From NCBI RefSeq assembly GCF_030159855.1, contig NZ_BSNG01000001.1, positions 2,976,001 through 3,040,000 on the forward strand: a DNA stretch of 64,000 nucleotides, read 5' to 3'. Position 1 is the first letter of the stretch. Each line of letters starts with the position of its first letter. The position numbers and the translations under genes were made by a program. This stretch comes from Devosia yakushimensis. GTDB taxonomy: Bacteria; Pseudomonadota; Alphaproteobacteria; Rhizobiales; Devosiaceae. The notes under the pieces are model-generated. The model saw only the letters and a program-made list of their open reading frames with translations. It was not told the DNA's origin and did no database searches. Shown piece after piece: positions 50,889-61,978 of this stretch.

Positions 50889-51748
50889 TTGACGGCTCCC
50901 GAGGTCATGCCGGAAATGAACTGCTTGGACAGCACGATATAGATGATGATGATCGGCGCGGCCGAAAGGGTAAGGCCGGAGAACAGCACGCCCCAATCGG
51001 TGGTATATTCGCCCATGAAGGTGGTGAGGCCCTGGGGCAGCGTTTTCAGATTATCGCGCTGGATGAAGACCAGCGGGAAGAAGAAGTCGTTCCAGATCGG
51101 CACGACATTCTGGATGCCGGCAATGACCATGGCCGGGCGCACCAGAGGCAGCATGATGGACCACATGATGCGCGCTTCGCTGGCCCCATCCATGCGGGCG
51201 GCATCTTCGAGTTCGCTGGGCAAGGTGCGGATGAAGCCGGTGAGGATGAAGACCGTGGTGGGCAGGCCCATGGCCGTATAGACGAAGATCAGGCTGAGCT
51301 GATTGTTGAGAATGCCGAGATCGCGCATCAGCATGAAGAGCGGAATGATGGCGAGCTTGAGCGGCAGGGTGAGCCCCGCCAGGAAAAACATCAGGATGAA
51401 GCCGGCGCCCCAGAATTCGTAGCGCGCAATGGCATAGGCCGCCATGGTGCCCAGCGTCAGGATCAGCGCCATGGATGCGCCGGTGACCAGGAACGAATTG
51501 AGCAGGTAGCGCAGGAAATTGGTTTGCGTCCAGATTTTCACGAAATTGGCGACATTGCCGAAATCGGGAATGCCGAAGGGCGACTGGAAAATCTGCGGCG
51601 TGGTCTTGAAGGCCGAGAACACCATGATGACGATGGGCATCAGCATGATGATGGTATTGGCCACCAGGATGATCTGAAGCAGCCCGTCGCGGCCCAAGGT
51701 GCCGAGGAGGCCCCGGCGGTCGTAATTGATTGTCGTGGCGGTACTCAA
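50885..51748 (-). CDS. Sugar ABC transporter permease (MalG type)
   Basis: A 287-residue permease with six membrane segments. EAA loop 'ELEDAARMDGASEARIMWSI' near residue 190 followed by 'MLPLVRPAMVIAGIQNVVPI'. It is the second permease of the amino-sugar CUT1 importer and overlaps both neighbours by four bases, so permease, permease, NanE and kinase are translated as a chain. Confidence 0.93.
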   Translation of the reverse strand: MSTATTINYDRRGLLGTLGRDGLLQIILVANTIIMLMPIVIMVFSAFKTTPQIFQSPFGIPDFGNVANFVKIWTQTNFLRYLLNSFLVTGASMALILTLGTMAAYAIARYEFWGAGFILMFFLAGLTLPLKLAIIPLFMLMRDLGILNNQLSLIFVYTAMGLPTTVFILTGFIRTLPSELEDAARMDGASEARIMWSIMLPLVRPAMVIAGIQNVVPIWNDFFFPLVFIQRDNLKTLPQGLTTFMGEYTTDWGVLFSGLTLSAAPIIIIYIVLSKQFISGMTSGAVK

Positions 51749-52665
51749 ATCTGGATCTCCCGGGCCCGCAGCCGCACGGTGATGACGCTGGCAATGGCCG
51801 CGATGAAGATGAAGATCAGCACAGCCAGCGCGCTACCGAGACCAAAATCCTGCTGGCCGGAAGAGACGTTCCCGAAGGCGGTGCGGTAGAAATAAAGACC
51901 CAAAACGTCGGTGGAGCCATAGGGCGAGCCATCGAGCCCGGCCATGATGTAGGGCAGCTCGAACCAGTTGAAGGCGCCCACGAAGAGCAGGGTGAAGACG
52001 ATGGTGGCGCTGGGGGCGACGAGCGGCCAGACGATCTTGGTGACCTTGACCCATTCGCTCTCGGTTTCCATGCGCACGGCATCGAGCATTTCGGTGGGAA
52101 TGCGCTGCATGCCGGCGAGAAAAACCAGGGTGGGGAAGCCCACCATGTGCCAGGCGTTGGCGATGATCAGCGCCCAAAGCGCGGTGGAATCCTGGCCGAG
52201 CCAAGGCTGGGCGATGAAGCCCAGGCCCATGCCGCGCAGGCTGATATTGACCACGCCAAAGAGCGGGTGAAGGAAGAGCTTGAAGAGATAGCCCACGATA
52301 ATGGTGGAGAGCACCACCGGGAGGAATACCGCGACGCGGTGGAAACGGGCGCCGGGCAATTCGCGCCACAGCGCATAGGCGAGCAGGAACCCGACGCCGT
52401 TCTGCAGCACCATCAGGGCGAAAAACACGATGACGTTGTGGGCGAAGGCATTGCGCGTCCAGCCGGCATAGGGCTCGACGAACAGCACGGTGTGGAAATT
52501 GGCCAGGCCGGTGAATTCGCCGCGCAGCAGGCCATTCCAGTCGAAAAAGGCGTAAGCGAAAGCCGCCACGATCGGATAGACGATGAACAGGGCGACAAAG
52601 GCAAGCGGCGGCACCAGCAGCACCGTGATCCAGAGGCCTCGTCCAGTCATCCGTAATTGGGGCAT
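51745..52665 (-). CDS. Sugar ABC transporter permease (MalF type)
   Basis: A 306-residue permease. First membrane segment 'LWITVLLVPPLAFVALFIVY'; EAA loop 'PTEMLDAVRMETESEWVKVT' followed by 'KIVWPLVAPSATIVFTLLF'. The glycine usually found in the EAA motif (EAAxxDGA) is replaced by ETE here, a mild divergence. An ATG at 52650 is an alternative start. It follows the binding-protein gene after a gap holding a REP pair and a strong hairpin. Confidence 0.92.
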   Translation of the reverse strand: MPQLRMTGRGLWITVLLVPPLAFVALFIVYPIVAAFAYAFFDWNGLLRGEFTGLANFHTVLFVEPYAGWTRNAFAHNVIVFFALMVLQNGVGFLLAYALWRELPGARFHRVAVFLPVVLSTIIVGYLFKLFLHPLFGVVNISLRGMGLGFIAQPWLGQDSTALWALIIANAWHMVGFPTLVFLAGMQRIPTEMLDAVRMETESEWVKVTKIVWPLVAPSATIVFTLLFVGAFNWFELPYIMAGLDGSPYGSTDVLGLYFYRTAFGNVSSGQQDFGLGSALAVLIFIFIAAIASVITVRLRAREIQI

Positions 52666-52722
52666 TGGGGTCTTTCGCGCTTCGGATGGCGCGATATCGC
52701 GCTGCTCCGGTGTTTTTCACCA

Positions 52723-52811
52723 CGTCATTCCCGCGCAGGCGGGAATCTATTCTTGTTTAGACATCGCCCGGCGCAGGACAGAGTGGATTCCCGCCTGCGC
52801 GGGAATGACGC
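52723..52811. repeat. REP inverted pair inside the amino-sugar operon
   Basis: Arms about 52723-52748 (CGTCATTCCCGCGCAGGCGG) and 52785-52811 are complementary. Same family as 3602, 18321, 56402 and 57762, here inside an operon between the binding-protein and permease genes. Confidence 0.85.
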
Positions 52812-52818
52812 CGTGGGT

Positions 52819-52857
52819 GGTGTGGAGGTCCGTGCGATGCACATGGACCTCCACACC
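52819..52857 (-). other. Intercistronic hairpin after binding-protein gene
   Basis: GGTGTGGAGGTCC (52819-52831) and GGACCTCCACACC (52845-52857) form a 13-bp perfect stem, 17 bases after the binding-protein stop. No T-run, so more likely an mRNA-stabilising or attenuating structure than a full terminator. Confidence 0.78.
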
Positions 52858-52874
52858 AGGGGCAAGACTGCCGC

Positions 52875-54113
52875 TTACTTCTTGAACGGCTCGTACCAGG
52901 CGGCGAGGCCGTCGGTGATGGCTTTGCCGGCGGCTTCCGGCGTGGTCTGGCCGGCCAGGAGCTTCTGTACTTCGGTCTGCAGCAGGACCGAGCCGGAGGG
53001 CTCGCCATAGCGGAAGTGGACCAGCATCAGATAGGGGATGGACGACTTGTTGAGCTCGGCAACTTCGGCCAGCAGAGGATTGTCGAAGGTGACGCCCGGA
53101 ATGGTCGAGATGTTGTTGAGGCTATTGGCGAAAGCCTGGCCGAATTCCTGGCTGGCAACGAAGTTCAGGAACTTGAGCGCGGCTTCCTTGTTGGCGCCAT
53201 TGGCATTGGCCGCATAGCCGCCATCGTAATAGAGGCCGACCAGCTTTTCGTCCTCGGCGGTCTTGCCGGGGGCGGCGAAGACGCCCAGTTCGATATCGGG
53301 GTTCTGGGTGGCAAAGGTTGCCAGTTCATAGGAACCGCCGGCAAACATGGCCGCCATGCCCGAGCTGAACAGCTGCTGGGCCGAGGGGTAGTCGAGGCCA
53401 ATAAAGCCATCGGGGAAATATTCGGTGATGGCCTTGAGATCGGTCAGGGCTTCAACGAAGCGGGCATCGGTGAAATCGGCCTTGCCGGCGATCAGGTCAT
53501 CGTAAAAGCCCTTGCCCATGATGGACGAGGTCAGATCGAAAACGATGGTTTCGTTCTGCCAGGCGGTCGCGGTGCCGTTGGCGAAGGGCATTACCCCGGC
53601 GTCCTTGAGCTTTTTGGAGGCGGCGACCAGCTCGTCCCAGGTCTGGGGCTCGGTGATGCCATTGGCGTCGAAAATGCCCTTATTGTAGATGACCAGCTGG
53701 GTCTGGCTGGCGAAGGGCACGGCATAGAGCTTCTGGTCGCTCCGCATGGTCTCGGCCTGGAGCGCAGTCGCGGCAAAGTCCGACAGAGCCGGAATGGTCT
53801 CGGCCGAGAGCGGCTCGAGATAGCCGGCCGAAGCCACGTTTTCGAGGCCGCCATAGGCGCGCACCATCATCAGGTCGGGGCCGGTGCCGCCGGCCAGGGC
53901 CGTGGACAGAATGGTGTTGTAATTGGCCGCTTCGAAGGTTTCGAAAGTGACCGTGATGCCCGGATTGGCAGCCTCGAACGTGTCGATGAACTGCTCATAC
54001 TGCGCGCGGTCTTCCTGGCGCCAGCTCCAGAAGGTCAGGTCCTGGGCCATGGCGGGCAGTGCAACGAGCAGTGCTCCCAGGCCCGCAGTGAGGCGGATTG
54101 CAGTCTTGTTCAT
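52875..54113 (-). CDS. Extracellular sugar-binding protein (CUT1 family)
   Basis: A 412-residue periplasmic protein. Signal peptide 'RLTAGLGALLVALPAMAQ' ends near residue 23. 'FIDTFEAANPGITVTFETFE' and 'ILSTALAGGTGPDLMMVRAY' are SBP_bac_1 motifs. By context it binds an amino sugar or amino-sugar-containing glycan fragment. A strong AGGAGGAAACC precedes the ATG. It follows the ATPase gene by 26 bases and is the second gene of the operon. Confidence 0.93.
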   Translation of the reverse strand: MNKTAIRLTAGLGALLVALPAMAQDLTFWSWRQEDRAQYEQFIDTFEAANPGITVTFETFEAANYNTILSTALAGGTGPDLMMVRAYGGLENVASAGYLEPLSAETIPALSDFAATALQAETMRSDQKLYAVPFASQTQLVIYNKGIFDANGITEPQTWDELVAASKKLKDAGVMPFANGTATAWQNETIVFDLTSSIMGKGFYDDLIAGKADFTDARFVEALTDLKAITEYFPDGFIGLDYPSAQQLFSSGMAAMFAGGSYELATFATQNPDIELGVFAAPGKTAEDEKLVGLYYDGGYAANANGANKEAALKFLNFVASQEFGQAFANSLNNISTIPGVTFDNPLLAEVAELNKSSIPYLMLVHFRYGEPSGSVLLQTEVQKLLAGQTTPEAAGKAITDGLAAWYEPFKK

Positions 54114-54139
54114 GGTTTCCTCCTTGAAAACGTCGTTCC

Positions 54140-55201
<1,062 letters not shown>

Positions 55202-55219
55202 ATATCCTCACCCGGTCCA

Positions 55220-55249
55220 CACAAGACCACTTGAAAGCCAATTCAATAC
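55220..55249. promoter_or_regulatory. Direct repeats in the divergent ATPase/murQ promoter region
   Basis: CAAGACCA (55220-55227) and CAATACCA (55242-55249) are 22 bases apart, two DNA turns. Related A-TACCA boxes occur at 61887 and 61941 in the other promoter of the salvage region. Possible site of a shared regulator; inference. Confidence 0.35.
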
Positions 55250-55338
55250 CAATATCATTCACCAGCCGGTGAAATGTGTAAAGCAAAAATCGCCGGACTA
55301 TGCACAGCCGAACGGCGTTCCGACAAAAAGGTTATTCC

Positions 55339-56217
55339 ATGAGCACCACCGAATCCGCTTCCCCGCGCTTTTCCGGCATCGAGGATTGGGGCAGCAATGA
55401 CCTGGTGCTTGGCATTGTCGAGGGGCAGTTCGCCGCCATTGCCGCGGTACAGGCCGCGGCGCCGGCGCTGGCCGAAGCCATTGACCGGGGCGCCGAGCGC
55501 CTCGCCAAGGGTGGCCGGCTCATCTATATGGGCGCGGGCACATCGGGCCGGATTGCGACGCAAGACGCTGCCGAATTGCCGCCCACCTTCAACTGGCCTT
55601 ATGAACGCGCGCTCTCGCTGATGGCCGGTGGCTCGACTGCGCTGACGCTGGCGGCCGAAGGGGCAGAGGACAGCGAAGAGCTGGCCCGGACCGATCTCGA
55701 TGGCGTCAATGTCGGGCCCAATGACGTGGTGATCGCGCTGGCGGCCAGCGGGCGCACGCCCTATGCCATTGCCGGGTTGGTGCATGCGCGCCAGGTGGGA
55801 GCGCTGGCGATTGGTATCTTCAACAATCCCGGCGGCAAGCTGGGGGAAGTGGCCGATATTGCCGTGTTGCTGCAGACCGGTAGCGAGTTCCTCGCCGGTT
55901 CGACCCGGATGAAGGCCGGCACGGCGCAGAAGGCGGCGCTCAACTGCATTTCGACCGGCGTGATGATCAAGCTGGGCTTTGTCTATCGCGGCCTGATGGT
56001 GGAGATGAAGCCGACCAACGTGAAGCTGGTGGACCGGGCCGCCAAGATGGTGGCGACACTGACCGGGGCGGATTACGCCACCGCACGGGAAACACTGGAT
56101 ATTGCCGATGGTAGCATCAAGCTGGCCACGGTGATGCTGGAAAAAAAGGTGGACCTGCTGGCGGCAGGCAAGCTGATCGATGCGGCCGGGGGGAATTTGC
56201 GGAAGGCGCTGGAATAG
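55339..56217 (+). CDS. murQ: N-acetylmuramic acid 6-phosphate etherase
   Basis: A 292-residue SIS-domain lyase that splits the lactyl ether of MurNAc-6-P to give GlcNAc-6-P and D-lactate. 'GRLIYMGAGTSGRIATQDAA' (about 62-81), 'ELPPTFNWP', 'DVVIALAASGRTPYAIAGLV' and 'GSEFLAGSTRMKAGTAQKAA' (about 180-199) are the family signatures. Start at ATG 55339 after AAAGG. It feeds the same product, GlcNAc-6-P, as NanE in the divergent operon. Confidence 0.95.
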   Translation: MSTTESASPRFSGIEDWGSNDLVLGIVEGQFAAIAAVQAAAPALAEAIDRGAERLAKGGRLIYMGAGTSGRIATQDAAELPPTFNWPYERALSLMAGGSTALTLAAEGAEDSEELARTDLDGVNVGPNDVVIALAASGRTPYAIAGLVHARQVGALAIGIFNNPGGKLGEVADIAVLLQTGSEFLAGSTRMKAGTAQKAALNCISTGVMIKLGFVYRGLMVEMKPTNVKLVDRAAKMVATLTGADYATARETLDIADGSIKLATVMLEKKVDLLAAGKLIDAAGGNLRKALE

Positions 56218-56246
56218 AGGCTGGATCGCATAACCGGCACAGAACG

Positions 56247-56350
56247 GTCCCTCCCCCTATCAGGGGGAGGTTAGGTGGGGGTATCCCCATCAAAAACCGG
56301 GGGTGTCGAAGATACCCCCTCCTAGCCTCCCCCTGAAAAGGGGGAGGGAT
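56247..56350. repeat. CTCCCCC palindromic repeat pair
   Basis: Arms 56247-56290 (CCCTCCCCCTATCAGGGGGA) and 56311-56350 (ACCCCCTCCTAGCCTCCCCC), with a REP copy close by at 56402-56423 (TTCCCGCCTGCGCGGGAA). Together they fill the 237-base gap between murQ and the next gene. Confidence 0.82.
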
Positions 56351-56454
56351 CTCTCCACTCTTGCGGCGAGATCAGGTCAAAGCGGTCAGGAAAAACGGAG
56401 GTTCCCGCCTGCGCGGGAATGACATTGTGGGGGCACGGGATGGAGGACGGGCCA

Positions 56455-56871
56455 ATGGATTTTCATATCACGGATGACGCCACCGACCCGGCAATTGCCC
56501 GGATTGGGGATGAACTCACCGCGTTCAACCGCGCCGATGTAGGCCCCTCCGACCGCCGGGCCATCGCCGTGCTCCTGCGCGATGGCGATGCCGTTACCGC
56601 CGGGCTATCGGGCTACACCGCCTGGGGCTGGCTTTATACGCAATGGCTGTGGATCGACGAGGCGCATCGCGGCAAGGGCATTGCCGGGCAATTGCTGGTG
56701 GCCGCCGAGGCCGAAGCGCTGCACCGGGGCTGCCATGGCGCCTATATCGACACGTTCAGTCCGGTGGCGTTGCGGACCTATCGCAAAGCAGGCTATGAAA
56801 TTTTCGGCGTGCTCAATGACTTCCCGCAGGGCCGCACCCGTTCCTTTCTCATGAAAGCATTGCGTGCATGA
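56455..56871 (+). CDS. GNAT-family acetyltransferase
   Basis: A 138-residue GNAT protein. 'AWGWLYTQWLWIDEAHRGKG' places the acetyl-CoA loop HRGKGIAGQL at about residues 73-82, followed by 'GAYIDTFSPVALRTYRKAGY', the usual GNAT C-terminal half. Substrate unknown. The ATG at 56455 follows GGAGG by 8 bases. It overlaps the next transporter gene by four bases, so acetyltransferase and exporter are probably coupled. Confidence 0.85.
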   Translation: MDFHITDDATDPAIARIGDELTAFNRADVGPSDRRAIAVLLRDGDAVTAGLSGYTAWGWLYTQWLWIDEAHRGKGIAGQLLVAAEAEALHRGCHGAYIDTFSPVALRTYRKAGYEIFGVLNDFPQGRTRSFLMKALRA

Positions 56872-57743
56872 ACACTCCCCTTAGCGGCATCGGGCTTGGC
56901 GCCGCGGGCATTGTCGTGCTGTGCAGCATGGATGCCACGGCCAAGGCACTGGGCGCGCATCTGCCGACATTCGAGATCGTCTTCGTGCGATTTCTCGGCG
57001 CAGCGATCTGGCTGGTGCTGTGGATATGGCTGAGCCGCGGGGCCTGGCCCAAGCGGGCGAACCTGGGCCGCCATATCCTGCGCGGAGCGCTGTTCACCGT
57101 CACCGCCTTCATGTTCTTTTATGCGGTGAGCCATTTGCCGCTCGCCATCGCGGCCGCCCTGGCCATGACCGCGCCGGTCTATGTGACGGGGCTGGGCATG
57201 CTGGCGCTGCGCGAGCCGGTACGGTTGCAGCCGGTGATTGCGCTGGTGCTGGGCGGGATCGGTTCGGCCATTATCGTTTTTGGCGGCGGGGATGCGGTAA
57301 CGGGCGGATCGGCCGATATTTTTGCCTGGGGCGCGGCGATCCTGGCGCCGCTTTGCTATGCGCTGACTTTGGTGCTGCTGAAACACCATTCGGGCGATGA
57401 GAGCGCGGCCGCGATTACGCTGGCCCAGTCGGTGGTGGCGGCCGGCTTAACCCTGCCGCTGGCGGCGAGCAATTTCGTAGTGCCCACGGGGATTGTGGCG
57501 GGCCAGGCCGTGCTGATCGGCCTCTTGGGCGCCGGCGGGTTCCTGCTGCTGATCAACGGGCTCAAGCGCGTGCCGGTCTCGGTATTTGCCGTGCTCGACT
57601 ATACCGGGCTGATCTGGGCGGCGGTGTTCGGCTGGCTGTTCTTTGCCGAAGTGCCGGGGGCCGAGCTTTATGTCGGTGGGGCGCTGATCATTGCCGCGTG
57701 TGCGGTGAGTGCGCGGACGTCGCAGAAGCCGGTGGTGGCTTAA
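56868..57743 (+). CDS. EamA/DMT-family transporter
   Basis: A 291-residue ten-segment protein with two EamA domains ('VLCSMDATAKALGAHLPTFE', 'FMFFYAVSHLPLAIAAALAM', 'LDYTGLIWAAVFGWLFFAEV'). Likely an exporter of a small metabolite. It is coupled to the GNAT gene by ATGA and followed by a REP copy at 57762. Its place between murQ and anmK may be accidental. Confidence 0.87.
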   Translation: MNTPLSGIGLGAAGIVVLCSMDATAKALGAHLPTFEIVFVRFLGAAIWLVLWIWLSRGAWPKRANLGRHILRGALFTVTAFMFFYAVSHLPLAIAAALAMTAPVYVTGLGMLALREPVRLQPVIALVLGGIGSAIIVFGGGDAVTGGSADIFAWGAAILAPLCYALTLVLLKHHSGDESAAAITLAQSVVAAGLTLPLAASNFVVPTGIVAGQAVLIGLLGAGGFLLLINGLKRVPVSVFAVLDYTGLIWAAVFGWLFFAEVPGAELYVGGALIIAACAVSARTSQKPVVA

Positions 57744-57761
57744 AGACCAGTACCAACCACG

Positions 57762-57788
57762 GCGTCATTCCCGCGCAGGCGGGAATCC
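57762..57788. repeat. Single REP copy
   Basis: GCGTCATTCCCGCGCAGGCG followed by GGAATCC; the core CCCGCGCAGGCGGG is palindromic. Lies between convergent EamA and anmK genes. Confidence 0.8.
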
Positions 57789-57813
57789 ATTCCCGCCATG
57801 AGATTTACCGAAG

Positions 57814-58929
57814 TTACCCCGCCAGCCTCCCGCCGGTCATCGGAGCCGGCGCACCAGTTGTGGTCGGGAAACTGATCGGCAGGCCGCGCAATACCCGCAC
57901 GGCCAGAAACGCAAAACATTCGGCTTCGATGGCGTCGCCGCGCCAGCCTACTGTTTCGGCGGGGATGACCTCGACGCCGGCCCGCGCGGGCAGCATGGCC
58001 ATGATGGCGGGATTGCGCCTGCCGCCACCACACACGATGATCCTCCTGGGGCGGCGGGGCAGCAGGTCTAGCCCCTTACCGACGGCGGAGGTGGTGAAGG
58101 CGGTGAGGAGAGCCGCGCCATTTTCCGCTGTTTCGCCCTTGGCCATGTCGGCGGTGAAGTCGAAACGGTCCAGCGATTTGGGATAGGCGGCTCGAAGATA
58201 GGGATGCTCCAGGAGCCCTGCGAGGCGCGCCTCGTCGACCGTGCCGGCCAGGGCCAATTTGCCATCGCGATCCATATCGCCCAGCCCGAGAGCACCGACG
58301 AAATCGTTGATTGGGGCATTGGCCGGGCCGGTATCGAAGGCGATGACGAGGTCGTCACCATCCCACCAGGTGATGTTGGCGACGCCGCCCAGATTGAGCA
58401 CGGCCGTATCACCATTAGCCTTGAGGCCACGCAGGAGCGCGGCGTGATAGATGGCCGAGAGCGGAGCCCCCTGCCCGCCGGCGGCGACGTCGGCGCTACG
58501 GAAATCATAGGCGACTTTGGTGCCGAGCATCTCCGCCATGAGCGCGCCATTGCCAAGCTGGCGGGTAGCGCCGATGCGGCCGAGCTGGGGCGCGCGATGC
58601 AGCACGCTTTGGCCGTGGAAACCGACAATGCCGATATCGGCCATGCTCAGGCCCTGCGCGGCGACGAAATCGCGCACCGCATTGGACTGGGCTTCGGTCA
58701 GGGCTTTTTCGGCCTTGGCGAAGATGGCGGGGTCTTGCTCGGCAAAGTTCCATTTGCGAGCGGTATCGAGTGTTTCGACCAATAGCGCGCGCAGGTCTTG
58801 CCCATAGGGGGCCAGGGTGTAAGCGCCGAATTCGGAGATGGTTTCGCCGTCGGTGCGCAACAGGGCAATGTCGATATTGCCGTCGAGCACGGTGCCGGTC
58901 ATCAGCCCGATGGCCCAGATGGGTTGCAT
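57814..58929 (-). CDS. anmK: Anhydro-N-acetylmuramic acid kinase
   Basis: A 371-residue ASKHA-fold kinase that opens 1,6-anhydroMurNAc and phosphorylates it to MurNAc-6-P, the substrate of MurQ. The N-terminal phosphate loop is 'IGLMTGTVLDGNIDIALL' (usual SGTSLDG is TGTVLDG here), then 'GIVGFHGQSVLHRAP', 'LNLGGVANITWW' and 'FDTGPANAPIND' with the catalytic aspartate. 'IIVCGGGRRNPAIMAML' is in the C-terminal half. It starts 3 bases after the hydrolase gene ends and is last in the ABC/hydrolase operon. Confidence 0.94.
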   Translation of the reverse strand: MQPIWAIGLMTGTVLDGNIDIALLRTDGETISEFGAYTLAPYGQDLRALLVETLDTARKWNFAEQDPAIFAKAEKALTEAQSNAVRDFVAAQGLSMADIGIVGFHGQSVLHRAPQLGRIGATRQLGNGALMAEMLGTKVAYDFRSADVAAGGQGAPLSAIYHAALLRGLKANGDTAVLNLGGVANITWWDGDDLVIAFDTGPANAPINDFVGALGLGDMDRDGKLALAGTVDEARLAGLLEHPYLRAAYPKSLDRFDFTADMAKGETAENGAALLTAFTTSAVGKGLDLLPRRPRRIIVCGGGRRNPAIMAMLPARAGVEVIPAETVGWRGDAIEAECFAFLAVRVLRGLPISFPTTTGAPAPMTGGRLAG

Positions 58930-58932
58930 GTT

Positions 58933-59918
58933 TTAGTTCCCGTTGATGGCGTCGCCGACGGCGCGGCGGAGGGCGAAGATGCCGCTATCGAAATGGCGGG
59001 TGGGGTGGACGCGATTGGTCAGCAGGGTCCAGGCGCGGCCGGCGGCAAAATCGATCCAGAGGCCCGTGCCCGTGAAGCCGGTATGGCCGATAGTCTCGGG
59101 GCTGCACAATTCGCCGCCGGACCAGCCGATATAAGGCTTTTCCCAGCCATGAGTGCGGTTGCCGCGCACGGGCTGGCGCATGAGGGCGATGGATTGGGCC
59201 GAGGCGCCGGTGCCGTCGAGCAGGCCCCTGGCGAAATCGAGCACGGAATGGACGGTGCCGAAGAGCCCGGCATGCCCGGCACCTTCAAGGGCGGAGCAAT
59301 TGTCGTCATGCACCTCGCCTACCAGCACGCGATGACGCCAATAACAGTCTTCGGTGGCGGCAGCGTCCTGGGGATTGGCGGACCAGGCAAAACCGGGGCC
59401 GGCATCGAGCTCACGGATCCATTTCTTGTTCAGGCGTTCGAGGACGAAGCCGAGCAGGATGAAATTGATGTCGGAATAGACCGAGGGACCGGCCCGCCAT
59501 TCGCGCTGCAGGATGAAGGTGCGCAGCAAATCGGGGTCGCGGCCGTAGGTATAAATGGGCTCGACCGCCGGGAATGGGGTCTGATGGCCCAGGCATTGGC
59601 GGAAGGTGATTTTCCGCTCCCAGGCGTCGGGATTGTAGTGCCGGAGATCGGGCAGGACGGTCGTCAGCGGCGCATCGAGATCGATGGTGCCGGCATCGGC
59701 GAGGGCCAGAATGGCCGGGGTGGTGAAGAGAACTTTGGTGAGCGAGGCCAGATCGAACCAGGTGTGTTCGGTCATCGGACGCTCGGTGGGGACGGTCTGG
59801 GCCTTGCCGATATGGCGGACCTGCTTAGTGCCATCGGCTTCGATGACGCCGAGCACGCCGCCGGGAATGCGGCCAGCAGCGATGGCGGCTTCAAGGGGCG
59901 CGAAGGCGCGGTCGAATT

Positions 59919-59940
<22 letters not shown>
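58933..59940 (-). CDS. Class-C beta-lactamase-fold serine hydrolase
   Basis: A 335-residue penicillin-binding-protein-like hydrolase. 'DLASLTKVLFTTPAIL' holds the SxxK nucleophile (about 63-66), 'SVYSDINFILLGFVLERL' the YxN motif, and 'IGHTGFTGTGLWIDFAAGRA' the HxG triad. No signal peptide is obvious, so it may act in the cytoplasm. Relatives (e.g. YbbE in the B. subtilis murQ operon) accompany murein recycling genes. ATG 59940 follows GGAGAAG; it overlaps the ATPase upstream by 22 bases. Substrate, perhaps a muropeptide or ester, is unproven. Confidence 0.86.
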
Positions 59941-60853
<913 letters not shown>

Positions 60854-60857
<4 letters not shown>

Positions 60858-61810
60858 GAGGCCGGATTCCAGCAGCGGATCAGGTGAGTGTCGCCAACGA
60901 GATCGGGCCTGTCCACCGAACAGCGCGCAACACTTGCGTGGCAGCGCGGATGGAAGGTGCAGCCATTGGGGCGCTTGCCGGGTGGCGGCACGGTGCCGGA
61001 AATGGCGGGAAGCCGCGCGCCGGGCGGATTAGAAGCCGGGATGGTGGCCAGCAGGGCTTGGGTATAGCGATGGCGCGGATGGGCGAAAAGTTCGGCCGAG
61101 GGGGCCTGTTCGACCACGCGCCCGCCATACATGACCGCGACGCGGTCGCAATATTGCGAGACGACGCCGAGATCATGGGTGATCAGCAGCACGGCCATGC
61201 CGGTTTCGCGGCGCAGGTCGTCAATGAGATCAAGAATTTGCGCCTGGACGGTCACGTCGAGCGCGGTTGTCGGCTCATCGGCAACCAGCAGGCTGGGGTC
61301 GCAGGCGAGCGCCATGGCGATCATGACGCGCTGGCGCTGGCCGCCCGAAAGCTGGTGCGGATAGCGGAGCATGGCTGCGGCCGGAGCGGGAATGCCGACC
61401 CGGGTCAGCAATTCCACGGCGCGGGCATTGGCGGCTTCGCGCAACACATCGCGATGCAGCAGCACGACTTCGGAAATCTGGTCGCCCACGGTAAAGACCG
61501 GGTTGAGGCTGGTCATCGGCTCCTGGAAGATCATGGCGATGCGGTCGCCGCGCAGCTTTTCCAGTGCGTGCTCGTCCAGCGCCAGGATATCCTGTCCGTC
61601 ATAGCGGATGGAGCCGCCATCGATGCGCATGGGCGGCTCGGCCAGGAGGCGCATGATGGAGAGAGCGGTCACCGATTTGCCGCAGCCCGATTCTCCGACC
61701 AGGCCCAGCATTTCGCCGGCCTTGATCTCAAGTGACACGCCTTCGATGACGGGACGGCCACCGGCGGAAATCCGCAAATCCTCAATGGTCAGCAGCGCCT
61801 CTGCCGGCAT
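60854..61810 (-). CDS. Peptide ABC transporter ATPase (OppD/DppD type)
   Basis: A 318-residue ATPase. Walker A 'GLVGESGCGKSVTALSIMRL', 'MIFQEPMTSLNPVFTVGDQI', signature 'LSGGQRQRVMIAMALACDPS', Walker B 'LLVADEPTTALDVTVQ' and the C-terminal 'CTFHPRCHASVARC' cysteine cluster. The start at 61810 follows GGCGGAG; residues further upstream run into the divergent promoter. First gene of the minus-strand half of the salvage module. Confidence 0.94.
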
Positions 61811-61886
61811 GGCCACTCCGCCGAAAGTCGAATGCAAAATCTGCAGCGATTTACGCCTCTGCGCGCTTACTAGCGCTTGACGAGTT

Positions 61887-61947
61887 AGTACCATAGCGTC
61901 ACAAAAGTCCAGACTGGTTTTATATTGGACTTAGATTTTAAGTACCA
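61887..61947. promoter_or_regulatory. Candidate operator region of the divergent peptide-importer genes
   Basis: AAGTCCA (61905-61911) and TGGACTT (61926-61932) form an inverted repeat, flanked by direct repeats AGTACCA (61887-61893 and 61941-61947). Lies between oppD-type and binding-protein genes, where a shared regulator would act. Confidence 0.45.
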
Positions 61948-61978
61948 ATCGCGTCATCATTGTCTTCTGGAGGGAACA